Source of the DNA: an uncultured Acidobacteriota bacterium
Lineage (GTDB): Bacteria; Acidobacteriota; Vicinamibacteria; Fen-336
Length of the DNA stretch: 64,000 bases
Assembly: GCA_902826455.1 (NCBI GenBank)
Contig: CADEEV010000001.1
Location: forward strand, 362,983-426,982
Direction: 5' to 3'
Numbering within the stretch: the stretch's first letter is position 1; each line of letters starts with the position of its first letter. Under the pieces are notes generated by a model. It was given only the letters and a program-made list of their open reading frames with translations. It was not told the origin of the DNA and did not search any database. Below, in pieces: positions 17,326 to 26,165 of the stretch. A program made the translations under genes and the position numbers.

Positions 17326-17892
17326 ATGAAGGCGAGGCTCGAGTCACTCGCGGCGGCGGCGGAAGGCGGCGACCGCGCGGCGGCCGAGACGCTGTTCGCG
17401 GCGCTCTATGCGGAGCTCCACCGCCTGGCGAAGCACCACCTCGGCGGCAGCCGGCTCACCCTCGGGACGACGACGCTGCTCCACGAGGCCTACCTCAACA
17501 TGTCGCGCCAGCAGAACGCGGCCTTCCCGGACCGCGCCCGCTTCATGGCCTACGCCTCGCGGGTGATGCGCGGCATCGTGATCGACTACGTGCGCAGCCG
17601 CGGCGCGCAGAAGCGCGGCGGCGAGTTCGTGATCCTGCCCCTCGTCGACGACCGGGCCGAAGCCGAGCCCGAGGATCGTCAGCTCCAGAGGGTGAGCGAT
17701 TGTCTCGACGAGCTCGCGAGCGTCGACGCCGCGCTGACGGAAGTGGTGGATCTCCACTTCTTCTGCGGCTTCTCCTTCGGCGAGATCGCGGCGATGCGCG
17801 GGGTGTCGGAGCGCACCGTGCAGCGTCACTGGGAGAAGGCGCGCCTCTTCCTCAGGCACGCGATGCGCGGCAAGGCCGAGTCCCGCCGCTAG
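17326..17892 (+). CDS. ECF-type RNA polymerase sigma factor (TIGR02999-like)
   Basis: 188 aa. Region 2 is recognisable as LYAELHRLAKHHLGG, TLLHEAYLNMSRQ and FMAYASRVMRGIVIDYVRSRGAQKRGG; region 4 as VVDLHFFCGFSFGEIAAMRGVSERTVQRHWEKARLFL, a helix-turn-helix. This is the ECF subfamily common in Acidobacteriota and Planctomycetes, often paired with Ser/Thr kinases rather than a membrane anti-sigma factor. The convergent Ser/Thr kinase gene 7 bp downstream fits that. An in-frame ATG at 17275 is possible, but 17326 gives the usual family N-terminus. No anti-sigma gene is visible. Confidence 0.9.
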   Translation: MKARLESLAAAAEGGDRAAAETLFAALYAELHRLAKHHLGGSRLTLGTTTLLHEAYLNMSRQQNAAFPDRARFMAYASRVMRGIVIDYVRSRGAQKRGGEFVILPLVDDRAEAEPEDRQLQRVSDCLDELASVDAALTEVVDLHFFCGFSFGEIAAMRGVSERTVQRHWEKARLFLRHAMRGKAESRR

Positions 17893-17899
17893 GCCGTTT

Positions 17900-20539
17900 T
17901 CAGGAGCGGGCGGCGAGCGCGGCCTGCGCCGCCTTCGTCGCGGGGTGATCGGGCCCCGCGGTATCCAGCAACTGCATCTGCGCGTCGCGGAAGAAGCGTC
18001 GCGCCTCCGCGCGCCGGCCGGAGGCCTCCTCGACCTCGCCCAGGGCCAGCTCGCTGAGGCCCACCCACGCGGAGTGGGGGATCCCGCCGCGCAGGCGCTG
18101 CGACAGCTCCAGGGCCGCGCGGGCGTGAGGGGCCGCCTCGGCGGGCTGGCCGAGGCGGAGCTCGAGGCGCGCGACGTCGAGCAGGGTCTCGACGTGGATC
18201 ACCCGCAGCTCGGCCGTCTTCGCGTGGATCGCGAGGGCCTTCGAAAGACTCCGGCGCGCTGTCGGGAGATCGCCCTCCGCCGCGGCCAGCAGGCCCTCCT
18301 CGCGCTCCAGGTCCGCCAGCACGCGATGGCCGGCGGGCACCGAGTCGCGGAGCGCCGGGCCCGCCTCGCGGACGGCCGTGCGTGCGCAGGCGAGATCGCC
18401 CTGCTGCCGGCACAGCCGTGCCGCCTGCACCGCGACGAGGCCCAGGTTCAGCCGGCTGCCCTGGCGCCGCGCCGTGGCTTGCGCCTTCTCGAGCTCGGCG
18501 CGGCCCTCCGGCGCCCGCCCGAGCCAGCCGAGGAAGATGGCGCGGTTCAAGCGCAGCCGCGCCGGCACGGAGTCCGGGCCCGCTCCGTCGTAGGCCTCGA
18601 TGACCCCATCCATCATCGCGAGGGCGTCCACGAAGCTCGTGTTCGACAGGGTGATCGCCCAGTTGTTGCGCAGGGTCGCGGCGTCCGCGGTCTTCTCGCG
18701 CCCCATGCGCTCGAACTCGCGCAAGGCGTCGGCGAAACGGCGGTTGGCGCCTTCCGTGTCGCCCTGGAGCTTGCGAGCCATGGCGAGCAGCTGCAGGACG
18801 TAGGCGCGCTGGTCGGCGAACTCGTGGGGGCGCCCGCCGATCCGCGCGAGGGCCTCCTCGCCCGCGGCCTGCGCGCGCGCGCCGTCGCCCTCGTCGGCCG
18901 CGAGGCTCGCCCGGGTCGCCAGGCAGTGGGCGGCGACGCCGTCGTACAGGGCGTCGGAAGGAATGGCCGCCAGGGCGAGGCTCGTGAGCCGCTTCGCTTG
19001 CGCGATGTCGCTCTCCTCGATGATCTCGGCCCAGGCGCACTGGGCGCGGGCCCGGAGCGCCGGGTCCGCGAGGCGCTGGGCTGCCTGGTAGGCAGGCCAC
19101 ATGACGCGGCGGGCGCTGTCGCTCTCCGAGCGGTTCGAGTAGATGACGCCCAGGGCGATGCGCATCTCGACCGCGAGGACCGGATCGTCGGCGAAGCGCT
19201 TGTCGATCATTCCCTCGGCGCGCGCGAGCATCTCGTGGACGCCGATCGGCGACCCCTGGGCCTGGCCGAGGAGGAACGCGGTGAACTCGTTCACACGCTC
19301 GGCCCGCTTGAGCTGCGCCATCGTGAGATCGCGCTGGACCGCCGTCGCCCGCGCCTCGCGGAGCGTGCTCGCGACGCCGCCGGCGAACGCCACGGCCAGG
19401 GCCGTCGCGAGAACCGCCGGCAGGCGGTGCCGCCGCACGAAGCGCGCGGCGCGATAGGAGAAGCCACCGGGCCTCGCCTGGACGGGCTCGTGACGCCGGT
19501 GACGCCGCAGGTCCCCGGCGAAGGCCTCGACCGACGCGTAGCGCTCCTCGGGCTTCTTGCGCAGCGCCTTCAGCACGATGGCGTCGAGGTCGCCGCGCAA
19601 GCCACGGCCGCGACGCTCGCCGGCGGCGCGCGAGGGTGGCGGCGGCTCGACGTCGACGACGCTCTCCAGGAGGCTCGCGATGTCGTCGCGGGCCTCTCCC
19701 GAGGGATGGACGCCGGCGAGGAGCACGTAGAGCATCACGCCGAGGGCATAGACGTCGGTGGCCGTCGTGACGGGCCCGCCGCGAATCTGTTCGGGCGCCG
19801 CGTAGTCCGGCGTCATCGCCGGCGCGCTCTGGCCGCTGGCGGCGCCGGCACCATCCTCGAGGAGCTTGGCGATCCCGAAGTCGAGGAGCTTCACGGCGCC
19901 CTCGCGCGACACCAGGACGTTCGAGGGCTTGATGTCCCGGTGGACGATCAGGTTCGCGTGGGCGTGGGCGACCGCAGCGAGGATGTCGTCGAAGAGAGCG
20001 AGACGCGCCTCCAGGGTCAGCGCCCGGGCGTCGCAGTAGCGATCGATCCGCTCCCCGTCGACGTACTCGAGGACCAGGTAGTGACCGCTCCGGGCCTCGA
20101 CGCCGGCGTCGATCAGGCGGGCGATGTGGGGATGGGTGAGGCGGGCGAGGATGCCGGCCTCGCGCCGGAACGCCTCGGCGCTCACGCCGTCCCGCAGCAG
20201 CTTGATCGCGACGCGTCCCGAGTAGTGCCCGTCGCTGCGCTGCGCGAGCCAGACCCCGCCCATGCCGCCGCTCGCGATGGGCTCGAGCAGCGTGTAGGGG
20301 CCGAGGCGCTGGCCGACCTCCGCTCCGGTCAGCGCGCGCGGGAGGACGTCGCCCTCGAGGAACCCGTCGCGGGCGATCGGGTCGCGCTCCGCCAGGAGCG
20401 CCCGGAGGTCCGTCGCCATCGCGGGGTCCTCGGCCTCGAGGGCCTCGACGAAGGCCTCGGCCTCGGCGCCTTCCAGGTCGAGGGCGCGGTCCAGGCTCTC
20501 GTTGATCCGGCGCCAGCGATCCTTTCCGGTATCCGACAT
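17900..20539 (-). CDS. Ser/Thr protein kinase with TPR sensor domain
   Basis: 879 aa. The N-terminal helical region is followed by a Hanks-type kinase domain (about residues 78-345): glycine loop IASGGMGGVW, catalytic Lys113 (VAIKLL), HRDIKPSNV at 200-207, DFGIAK at 220-225, and DYAAPEQ. A single membrane helix at about 373-395 (LPAVLATALAVAFAGGV) separates it from a C-terminal region of about 480 residues of TPR-like helix pairs, predicted outside the inner membrane. This is the usual architecture of acidobacterial STPKs linked to ECF sigma factors; it may modulate the convergent sigma gene's product (inference). Confidence 0.92.
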   Translation of the reverse strand: MSDTGKDRWRRINESLDRALDLEGAEAEAFVEALEAEDPAMATDLRALLAERDPIARDGFLEGDVLPRALTGAEVGQRLGPYTLLEPIASGGMGGVWLAQRSDGHYSGRVAIKLLRDGVSAEAFRREAGILARLTHPHIARLIDAGVEARSGHYLVLEYVDGERIDRYCDARALTLEARLALFDDILAAVAHAHANLIVHRDIKPSNVLVSREGAVKLLDFGIAKLLEDGAGAASGQSAPAMTPDYAAPEQIRGGPVTTATDVYALGVMLYVLLAGVHPSGEARDDIASLLESVVDVEPPPPSRAAGERRGRGLRGDLDAIVLKALRKKPEERYASVEAFAGDLRRHRRHEPVQARPGGFSYRAARFVRRHRLPAVLATALAVAFAGGVASTLREARATAVQRDLTMAQLKRAERVNEFTAFLLGQAQGSPIGVHEMLARAEGMIDKRFADDPVLAVEMRIALGVIYSNRSESDSARRVMWPAYQAAQRLADPALRARAQCAWAEIIEESDIAQAKRLTSLALAAIPSDALYDGVAAHCLATRASLAADEGDGARAQAAGEEALARIGGRPHEFADQRAYVLQLLAMARKLQGDTEGANRRFADALREFERMGREKTADAATLRNNWAITLSNTSFVDALAMMDGVIEAYDGAGPDSVPARLRLNRAIFLGWLGRAPEGRAELEKAQATARRQGSRLNLGLVAVQAARLCRQQGDLACARTAVREAGPALRDSVPAGHRVLADLEREEGLLAAAEGDLPTARRSLSKALAIHAKTAELRVIHVETLLDVARLELRLGQPAEAAPHARAALELSQRLRGGIPHSAWVGLSELALGEVEEASGRRAEARRFFRDAQMQLLDTAGPDHPATKAAQAALAARS

Positions 20540-20604
20540 CGGTCGCGACTCTCGAACGGGCCCCCGCCAGAGCGCAGGCTACACCGTGCGTCAAGACCTG
20601 CCGG

Positions 20605-21003
20605 TCAGACGTGGGGGAAGTGCGGGTTCCAGGCGACTTCCCACAGGAAGCCGTCGGGATCGGCGAAGTAGCCGGTGTAGCCGCCCCACTCGGCCTTGCG
20701 GCCCGCCCGCACCAGCCGGCCGCCGTGGGCCGCGACGTGGGCGAGCAGCGCGTCCACTTCCTCGGGGCTGCGCACGTTGTGGGCGAGTGTCACGCCGGGG
20801 AAGCCGCTGCCCTCGGAGGCGACGCCGGCGTCCTCGGCCAGCAGCTCGCGCGAGTAGAGCGACAGCCACGTCTTTCCCATCTCGAAGAAGCTGACGTCGC
20901 CCGGGGTGTCCTTCGGGACGAGCCCCAACACGTCGCGGTAGAAGGCCGTGGCGCGCGCCAGATCGCGCACGCCCAGGGTCACGAAGCTGATGCGGGGTTC
21001 CAT
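20605..21003 (-). CDS. VOC/glyoxalase family protein
   Basis: 132 aa from the ATG at 21003. Two beta-alpha-beta-beta-beta halves: FVTLGVRDLARATAFYRDVL at the N-terminus and YTGYFADPDGFLWEVAWNPH at the C-terminus, where the Glu is the usual metal ligand. VOC proteins include lyases, dioxygenases and resistance proteins; the substrate is unknown. The start lies 25 bp inside the 3' end of the hydrolase gene upstream, so it belongs to the same transcript as the PhoB/PhoR-type pair. Confidence 0.85.
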   Translation of the reverse strand: MEPRISFVTLGVRDLARATAFYRDVLGLVPKDTPGDVSFFEMGKTWLSLYSRELLAEDAGVASEGSGFPGVTLAHNVRSPEEVDALLAHVAAHGGRLVRAGRKAEWGGYTGYFADPDGFLWEVAWNPHFPHV

Positions 21004-21533
21004 CGCAACTCCTCGAGCCACGCCCGGCCCTCGGGCCACGCTCCGAAGCCGGACGCGGCGTTGATGTGGCCGGCGCCCGAGAGCAGCCGGAGGCGGCTGC
21101 CCCAGGCCGAGGCGAACTCGCGGGCGCGAGCCACGGTCACGTACGCGTCGTCGTCGCTCGTGACCACGACGCTGGGAAACGGGAGCCGGGCCAGGGGCAT
21201 GGGCGCGAAGCCGGTCGGTCCCTGGGGATAGCTCGGCGCCTCGGTGTCGCTGGGGGCGACGAGCATGGCGCCCCGGATCTCACGGGCGGGCCGCGCGGCG
21301 CACCAATGACCGACGAGGGCGCAGGCGGTGCTGTGGCCGACCAGCACCGGCGGCGCCGGGCTCGCCGCGATCGCACGATCGAGGACGTCGACCCAGTCGC
21401 CGCAGCGCGGCGTCTCCCAGTCCGCCTGCACGACCCGGAGGAACTCGGGCTGTGCGGCGTGCCACAGGCTCTGCCAGTGCTGCGGCCCCGAGTCGAAGAG
21501 CCCCGGCAGGATCACGACTGGCGCGAGCTTCAT
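20979..21533 (-). CDS. RBBP9/YdeN-type serine hydrolase
   Basis: 184 aa alpha/beta-hydrolase of the RBBP9/YdeN family. LPGLFDSGPQHWQSLW is the family's N-terminal block, VLVGHSTACALVGHW holds the nucleophile Ser, SDDDAYV the catalytic Asp and SGAGHINAASGFGAWPEG the catalytic His. The ATG overlaps the stop of the histidine kinase gene (ATGA), so it is translationally coupled to it. The natural substrate of these small hydrolases is not known. Confidence 0.88.
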   Translation of the reverse strand: MKLAPVVILPGLFDSGPQHWQSLWHAAQPEFLRVVQADWETPRCGDWVDVLDRAIAASPAPPVLVGHSTACALVGHWCAARPAREIRGAMLVAPSDTEAPSYPQGPTGFAPMPLARLPFPSVVVTSDDDAYVTVARAREFASAWGSRLRLLSGAGHINAASGFGAWPEGRAWLEELRWNPASAS

Positions 21534-23320
21534 GCGCCGACGGCCGGCGTGTGCTCGCGCCCGCGCGGTACCCTCACCGTGAACGTGGTGCCCTTGTCGA
21601 GCTCGCTCGACACGCCGACGGAGGCGCCCATGCCCTCGGCCAGGTGCTTGACGATCGCGAGCCCGAGCCCCGTGCCGCCCATCTCGCGGCTGCGCGCCTT
21701 GTCGACGCGATAGAAGCGCTCGAAGATCCGCGGCAGGTGCTCGGGTGCGATACCCGGCCCGTTGTCGCGCACCTCGATCAGCGCGCCGCCCTCCGCCGCC
21801 GCCTGCGCCACGACCTCGACCCGGCCGCCCTCGGGCGTGTACTTGATCGCGTTCTCGACGAGGTTCTCGACGATGCGGCGCAGCCGGTCCGCGTCGGTCA
21901 CGACGGCGGGCGCGGCACCCGAGCCGGTGAGGATCGTGTTCCGGCGGCCGGCGAAGGCGCTGAAGGAGGCCACGACGTCCTCGACGATCTCGAGGGGAAG
22001 GACCTCCTCCCACTGCGGCGGCCGCTCGCCCGACTCGAGGCGCGAGAGCTCGAGCAGGTCCTCGACGAGGGCCGCCATGCGGTCGGCATGGGTGCGGATC
22101 TTGCCGAGGAAGCGCTCGGACCGCTCGGGCTCCGCGATCGCTCCGTCCTCGAGGGCCTCGACGAAGCCGCGGATCGACGTGAGGGGCGTGCGCAGCTCGT
22201 GGGAGGCGTTCGCCACGAAATCGCGCCGCACCCGCTCGGCGCGCCGGCGCTCCGTGATGTCGTGGAAGGTGAGGATGGCGCCGGGCGGCATGCCCTCGGC
22301 GCCGGGGAAGGTGACTCCCGAGAGCGAGAAGACCCGGCGCAGGTGGCGCAGCTCGACCTCGAGCGACGTGCGCGTGCCGGTCTTCAGCACCGCCTCGATG
22401 ACCTCGCCGACCTCGCGCTGCCGCAGCGCCTCGAGGTAGTGGTGGCCCACGGGATCCTCGACGTCCAGGATGCGGCGCAGGGCGTTGTTCGCGAGCACGA
22501 CCTGTCCGCGGTGGTCCACGGCCAGCAGCCCGTCGTCCATCGCGACGAGGATGGCGCTCGTACGGGCGCGCTCGCGGGCGTTCTCGTTGAGGCGCTCGGT
22601 GAGCTCGGCGGCGGACTGGTTGAGGATGCGGGCGAGCTCGCCCAGCTCGTCGGCGCGGTTGACGCGGATGCGGGCCGTCAGGTTGCCGGCCGCGAACTGA
22701 CGCGCGGCCGCCATGATCTCCTCGAGGGGCCCGGCGAGGGGCGCCGAGAGGGCGGCCGAGAGGAACGCCGTGATCGCGAAGGCGATCAACAGCGCGACGG
22801 TGACGGCGCTGCGCAGCTCGCGGGCCTGGGCCTCGACGCCGCCCAGGGGCAGGGCCACGCGCACGACGCCGAGCAGCCGCCCGTCGTGGCGCACCGCCAC
22901 GGCTCCGTACAGCATGTCCTCCTGGACCGTCGCGCTGTGGCGCTGGGACGAGCCCGTGCCGGCCTCGATCGCCTCGATCACCTCGGGACGGTTGGCGTGG
23001 TTCTCGACCGCGAGCAGCGCCGGTCCGGAGAGCGACGAGTCGGCGAGCACCGTGCCGTCGGGAGCCACGACGGTCACCCGGGCGCGGACCTCGCGAGCCG
23101 CGGCGTCGACGAGCGCGTCGAGGCCGGACGAGGCGAGGCCGTGGAGCAGGGGCTCCTCGACCACGCGGGCCATCAGGCGGGCTTCCGACAACAGGCCCTC
23201 GCGCTCGCGCTCGATGGCGCGGCGCCGCAGGCCCGGGCCCACGAGCAGCAGCACGACGACGAGGGCGGTGGCCGAAGCCGCGAGCGCCGTGATCGCCATG
23301 CGTCCGCGCAGCCCGAGCAT
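21530..23320 (-). CDS. phoR: PhoR-like sensor histidine kinase
   Basis: 596 aa. N-terminal membrane helix (about 8-28), a periplasmic sensor of about 135 residues, a second helix (about 168-190), HAMP (LSAPLAGPLEEIMAAARQFA), a PAS domain (about 255-365), HisKA with the phospho-accepting His in FVANASHELRTPLTSIRGF, and HATPase with NLVENAIKYTP, DNGPGI and GTGLGLAIVKHL. The layout is that of PhoR. It lies 2 bp after the response regulator stop. The adjacency and PAS content support a PhoB/PhoR-type phosphate system, but no Pst transporter is in the window. Confidence 0.92.
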   Translation of the reverse strand: MLGLRGRMAITALAASATALVVVLLLVGPGLRRRAIEREREGLLSEARLMARVVEEPLLHGLASSGLDALVDAAAREVRARVTVVAPDGTVLADSSLSGPALLAVENHANRPEVIEAIEAGTGSSQRHSATVQEDMLYGAVAVRHDGRLLGVVRVALPLGGVEAQARELRSAVTVALLIAFAITAFLSAALSAPLAGPLEEIMAAARQFAAGNLTARIRVNRADELGELARILNQSAAELTERLNENARERARTSAILVAMDDGLLAVDHRGQVVLANNALRRILDVEDPVGHHYLEALRQREVGEVIEAVLKTGTRTSLEVELRHLRRVFSLSGVTFPGAEGMPPGAILTFHDITERRRAERVRRDFVANASHELRTPLTSIRGFVEALEDGAIAEPERSERFLGKIRTHADRMAALVEDLLELSRLESGERPPQWEEVLPLEIVEDVVASFSAFAGRRNTILTGSGAAPAVVTDADRLRRIVENLVENAIKYTPEGGRVEVVAQAAAEGGALIEVRDNGPGIAPEHLPRIFERFYRVDKARSREMGGTGLGLAIVKHLAEGMGASVGVSSELDKGTTFTVRVPRGREHTPAVGA

Positions 23321-23322
23321 CG

Positions 23323-24012
23323 CTAGTCCCGCGCCTCCGTCGTGAGCCGGTAGCCGAGGGACTTCACGGTGACGATGGCCGGCGCCAGCCCCGGGATCTT
23401 CTCGCGCAGGCGCCGAACGTGGACGTCCACCGTGCGCGTGCCGTCCGCGTAGCTGTAGCCCCACACGTTCTCGAGGAGGTGTTGCCGCGACAGCACGCGG
23501 CCGCCGGCCTCGAGCAGCGCCACGAGCAGCGCGAACTCCTTGGCGGTGAGCTTCACCGCGGCTCCGTCCCAGCGCACGGAGTGGCGCTCGCGGTCCACCT
23601 CGAGGGCCCCGAAGACGAGAGGCGCATCGGTCGCTCCCTTGCGCTCCATGCGCCGGAACAGCGCCCGGACCCGGGCCACCAGCTCCTTCGGGCTGAAGGG
23701 CTTCACGATGTAGTCGTCGGCGCCCATCTCGAGGCCCACGATGCGGTCGGCCTCGTCGCCGCGGGCCGTGAGCATCACCACCGGGATGTCGCGGGTGCGC
23801 GGCTCGCGCCGGAGCTCGGCGCACAGCGTGAGCCCGTCCATGCCCGGAAGCTGCAGGTCGAGGACCACGAGCTGGTAGCTCTCGAGGCGCACGCGATCGA
23901 GGGCCGTGCGGCCGTCGGAGAGCGCGTCGACGGCGAAACCGTCCTTGGCGAGGTAGTGGACGAGCAGCTCGACGATGTCGGGATCGTCCTCGACTACGAG
24001 GGCGCGGCGCAT
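23323..24012 (-). CDS. phoB: PhoB/OmpR-family response regulator
   Basis: 229 aa. Receiver domain 1-120 with the acidic pair EDD, phospho-acceptor Asp in VVLDLQLPGMDGL, conserved Thr in VMLTARGD and Lys in DDYIVKPFSPKEL. The C-terminal winged helix (about 135-229) has LTAKEFALLVALLEAGGRVL and RTVDVHVRRLREKI, the PhoB/OmpR DNA-binding signature. The ATG at 24012 is only 18 bp from the divergent reductase ATG. On the minus strand TATAAG (24031-24026) could be the -10, giving a leader of about 7 nt. Confidence 0.93.
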   Translation of the reverse strand: MRRALVVEDDPDIVELLVHYLAKDGFAVDALSDGRTALDRVRLESYQLVVLDLQLPGMDGLTLCAELRREPRTRDIPVVMLTARGDEADRIVGLEMGADDYIVKPFSPKELVARVRALFRRMERKGATDAPLVFGALEVDRERHSVRWDGAAVKLTAKEFALLVALLEAGGRVLSRQHLLENVWGYSYADGTRTVDVHVRRLREKIPGLAPAIVTVKSLGYRLTTEARD

Positions 24013-24030
24013 GTTAAGGTCGCATCTTAT

Positions 24031-24930
24031 ATGCGCATCGTGGTGGCGGGCGGCACCGGCTTCATCGGCCGTGAGATCGTCGCGCGCCTCCTGGAGACGG
24101 GCGAGGACGACGTCGTCGTGACGACTCGCGACCCCGGGGCTGCGGATCCCTGGGCGGGTCGGGTCGAGAGGGTTCAGGCCTTCGCCGGGGACCCGACGTC
24201 CCTGGGCAAGGCATTCGCCCGCGCCGACGTCGTGATCCAGGCGATCCAGTTCCCGAACCATCCGGTCGAGGACCCGTCGAAGGGCCGGACCTATGTCGAG
24301 GTGGACGGCCGGGGGACGACGACGGCCGTCCACGTCGCGAAGAACATGGGCGTGCGGCGCTTCGTGTACCTCTCGGGCGGCGGTGCCGGCCAGGGGCGCA
24401 CGGAGACCTGGTTCCAGGCGAAGGACCAGGCCGAGGCCGCGATCCGCGCGAGCGGGCTCGAGTACACGTTCCTGCGGCCCTCGTGGATCTACGGTCCCGG
24501 CGACCGAAGCATGAGCCGCTTCGTGTTCTTCTGCCGCTATCTCCCCGTAGTGCCCGTGATCGGCGACGGGACGACCCACGTCGACCCGATCTTCGTGAAG
24601 GACGTGGCCCGTTGCGCGGCCGACGCCGCGCGGCGTGAGGACGCGACCGACAAGGCTTTCGACCTGGGCGGCCCCGAGCGCCTCACGATGGACCAGATCC
24701 TCCACACCGTGCAGGCCGTCCTGCGCAAGCGCCGCCCGCTGCTGCACCATCCCGCCAAGCTCATGAAGCTGCTGGTCCTGCCCATGCAGGTGCTGCCCGA
24801 GCCGATCCTCTCGCCCGGTGCCATCGACTTCATCCTCCAGGAGGTGGCGGTGGACCCGAAGCCGGCCATCGAGTACTTCGGGTTCACCCCGCGGCGCCTC
24901 GAGGACGGCCTGCGAAGCTACCTGCGCTAG
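24031..24930 (+). CDS. NDUFA9-like atypical SDR (NAD(P)-binding)
   Basis: 299 aa. A classic Rossmann start, IVVAGGTGFIGREIVARLL, then RFVYLSGGGAGQ and FLRPSWIYGPGD, as in the atypical extended SDRs related to complex I NDUFA9 and to NmrA-like proteins. The usual YxxxK catalytic pair is replaced by WFQAKDQAE, so it may act as a binding or electron-transfer accessory protein rather than a dehydrogenase. It is divergent from phoB with an 18-bp gap and is followed after 10 bp by ispH. Confidence 0.85.
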   Translation: MRIVVAGGTGFIGREIVARLLETGEDDVVVTTRDPGAADPWAGRVERVQAFAGDPTSLGKAFARADVVIQAIQFPNHPVEDPSKGRTYVEVDGRGTTTAVHVAKNMGVRRFVYLSGGGAGQGRTETWFQAKDQAEAAIRASGLEYTFLRPSWIYGPGDRSMSRFVFFCRYLPVVPVIGDGTTHVDPIFVKDVARCAADAARREDATDKAFDLGGPERLTMDQILHTVQAVLRKRRPLLHHPAKLMKLLVLPMQVLPEPILSPGAIDFILQEVAVDPKPAIEYFGFTPRRLEDGLRSYLR

Positions 24931-24940
24931 ACTAGCTCTC

Positions 24941-26155
24941 GTGAGCCAGACGTACTTCCAGAAGGGCTTCAACCTCAAGTCCGTCGTGGGCCCGGTGCTG
25001 GCCCAGAACTACCACAGCGCGGTCGTCAACCGCCTGAAGGAGCTGGGGAACACCGCCCGGGCCGGAGACCTGTCCCTGAAGCTCGCCCGGGAGTTCGGCT
25101 TCTGCTACGGGGTCGACCGGGCCGTCGAGTACGCCTACGAGACCCACGAGAAGTTCCCGGACCGCCGGATCTTCCTGTCGGGCGAGATCATCCACAACCC
25201 CGACGTGAACGGCCGCATCCAGGAGATGGGCATCCGCATCCTGGACGAGAAGGCCGACGCTCTCGGCCGCTACGCCGAGGTCGAGGCCAGCGACGTCGTG
25301 ATCCTGCCGGCCTTCGGCGTGACCGTGGCCGAGATGGAGCACCTGCGCGGCAAGGGCTGCGTGCTCGTCGACACGACCTGCGGCAGCGTCCTGAACGTCT
25401 GGAAGAACGTGCACAAGTACGCCCGCGAGGGCTTCACGGCCGTGATCCACGGCAAGCACTACCACGAGGAGACGAAGGCCACGGCGTCCCAGGCCCTCAC
25501 CCACGCGGGCGGACAGTACCTGTGCGTGCGCGACCGGGACGAGGCCGAGGCCGTCTGCGCCTTCATCCGCGGCGCCCTGCCGGCCTCCGACCTGCTCGCG
25601 CGCTTCGCCCACGCCGCCGGGCCAGGCTTCGATCCCGACCAGCACCTGCAGCGCATCGGCCTCGCGAACCAGACCACGATGCTGATGAGCGAGAGCCTCG
25701 AGATCCAGGAGATGCTGCGCCAGGCGATGCTCGAGCGCTGGGGCGAAGAGGGCCTGCGCGAGCGCTTCCGGGCCTTCGACACGATCTGCTCCGCGACCCA
25801 GGACCGGCAGGACGCCGTCCTCAAGATGCTGGCCGAGGGGGGCCTCGACGTCATGGTCGTGATCGGCGGCTACAACAGCAGCAACACCCAGGCCCTCGCC
25901 CGCATCTGCGCCCAGAAGCTGCCGACGTTCCACATCCGGGGCGCCGAGGGCATCGACCCCGACGGCGCCATCCAGCATCGGCCCGTCGGCCTGCACCACG
26001 AGGAGCTGAGGACGGCAGCCTGGCTCCCGGCAGGCCCGGGCGTGACGGTCGGCCTCACGGCCGGAGCGTCGACCCCGAACAACGTCGTGGGCGAGGTCGT
26101 CGAGCGCATCCTGGCGCTGCGCGGCCGGACCACGGACGATCTCGTCTCCGCCTGA
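24941..26155 (+). CDS. ispH: 4-hydroxy-3-methylbut-2-enyl diphosphate reductase, long form
   Basis: 404 aa, the longer plant/cyanobacterial-type IspH instead of the roughly 310-aa enterobacterial form. It is the last MEP-pathway enzyme, making IPP and DMAPP. The three [4Fe-4S] cysteines are in FGFCYGVDRAVEY, VDTTCGSVLNVW and TICSATQDRQDAV; HGKHYHEETKATAS and GGYNSSNT hold the substrate residues. GTG start at 24941. A TAGACT hexamer ending about 8 nt upstream may serve as a -10. It supplies precursors for the prenyl-lipid genes 8 kb downstream. Confidence 0.94.
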   Translation: MSQTYFQKGFNLKSVVGPVLAQNYHSAVVNRLKELGNTARAGDLSLKLAREFGFCYGVDRAVEYAYETHEKFPDRRIFLSGEIIHNPDVNGRIQEMGIRILDEKADALGRYAEVEASDVVILPAFGVTVAEMEHLRGKGCVLVDTTCGSVLNVWKNVHKYAREGFTAVIHGKHYHEETKATASQALTHAGGQYLCVRDRDEAEAVCAFIRGALPASDLLARFAHAAGPGFDPDQHLQRIGLANQTTMLMSESLEIQEMLRQAMLERWGEEGLRERFRAFDTICSATQDRQDAVLKMLAEGGLDVMVVIGGYNSSNTQALARICAQKLPTFHIRGAEGIDPDGAIQHRPVGLHHEELRTAAWLPAGPGVTVGLTAGASTPNNVVGEVVERILALRGRTTDDLVSA

Positions 26156-26165
26156 GGCCCGTGGT

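Noticed and set aside
20589-20594. TTGACG (minus strand) as promoter of the first Ser/Thr kinase gene
   Set aside because: No acceptable -10 lies 15-19 bp downstream.
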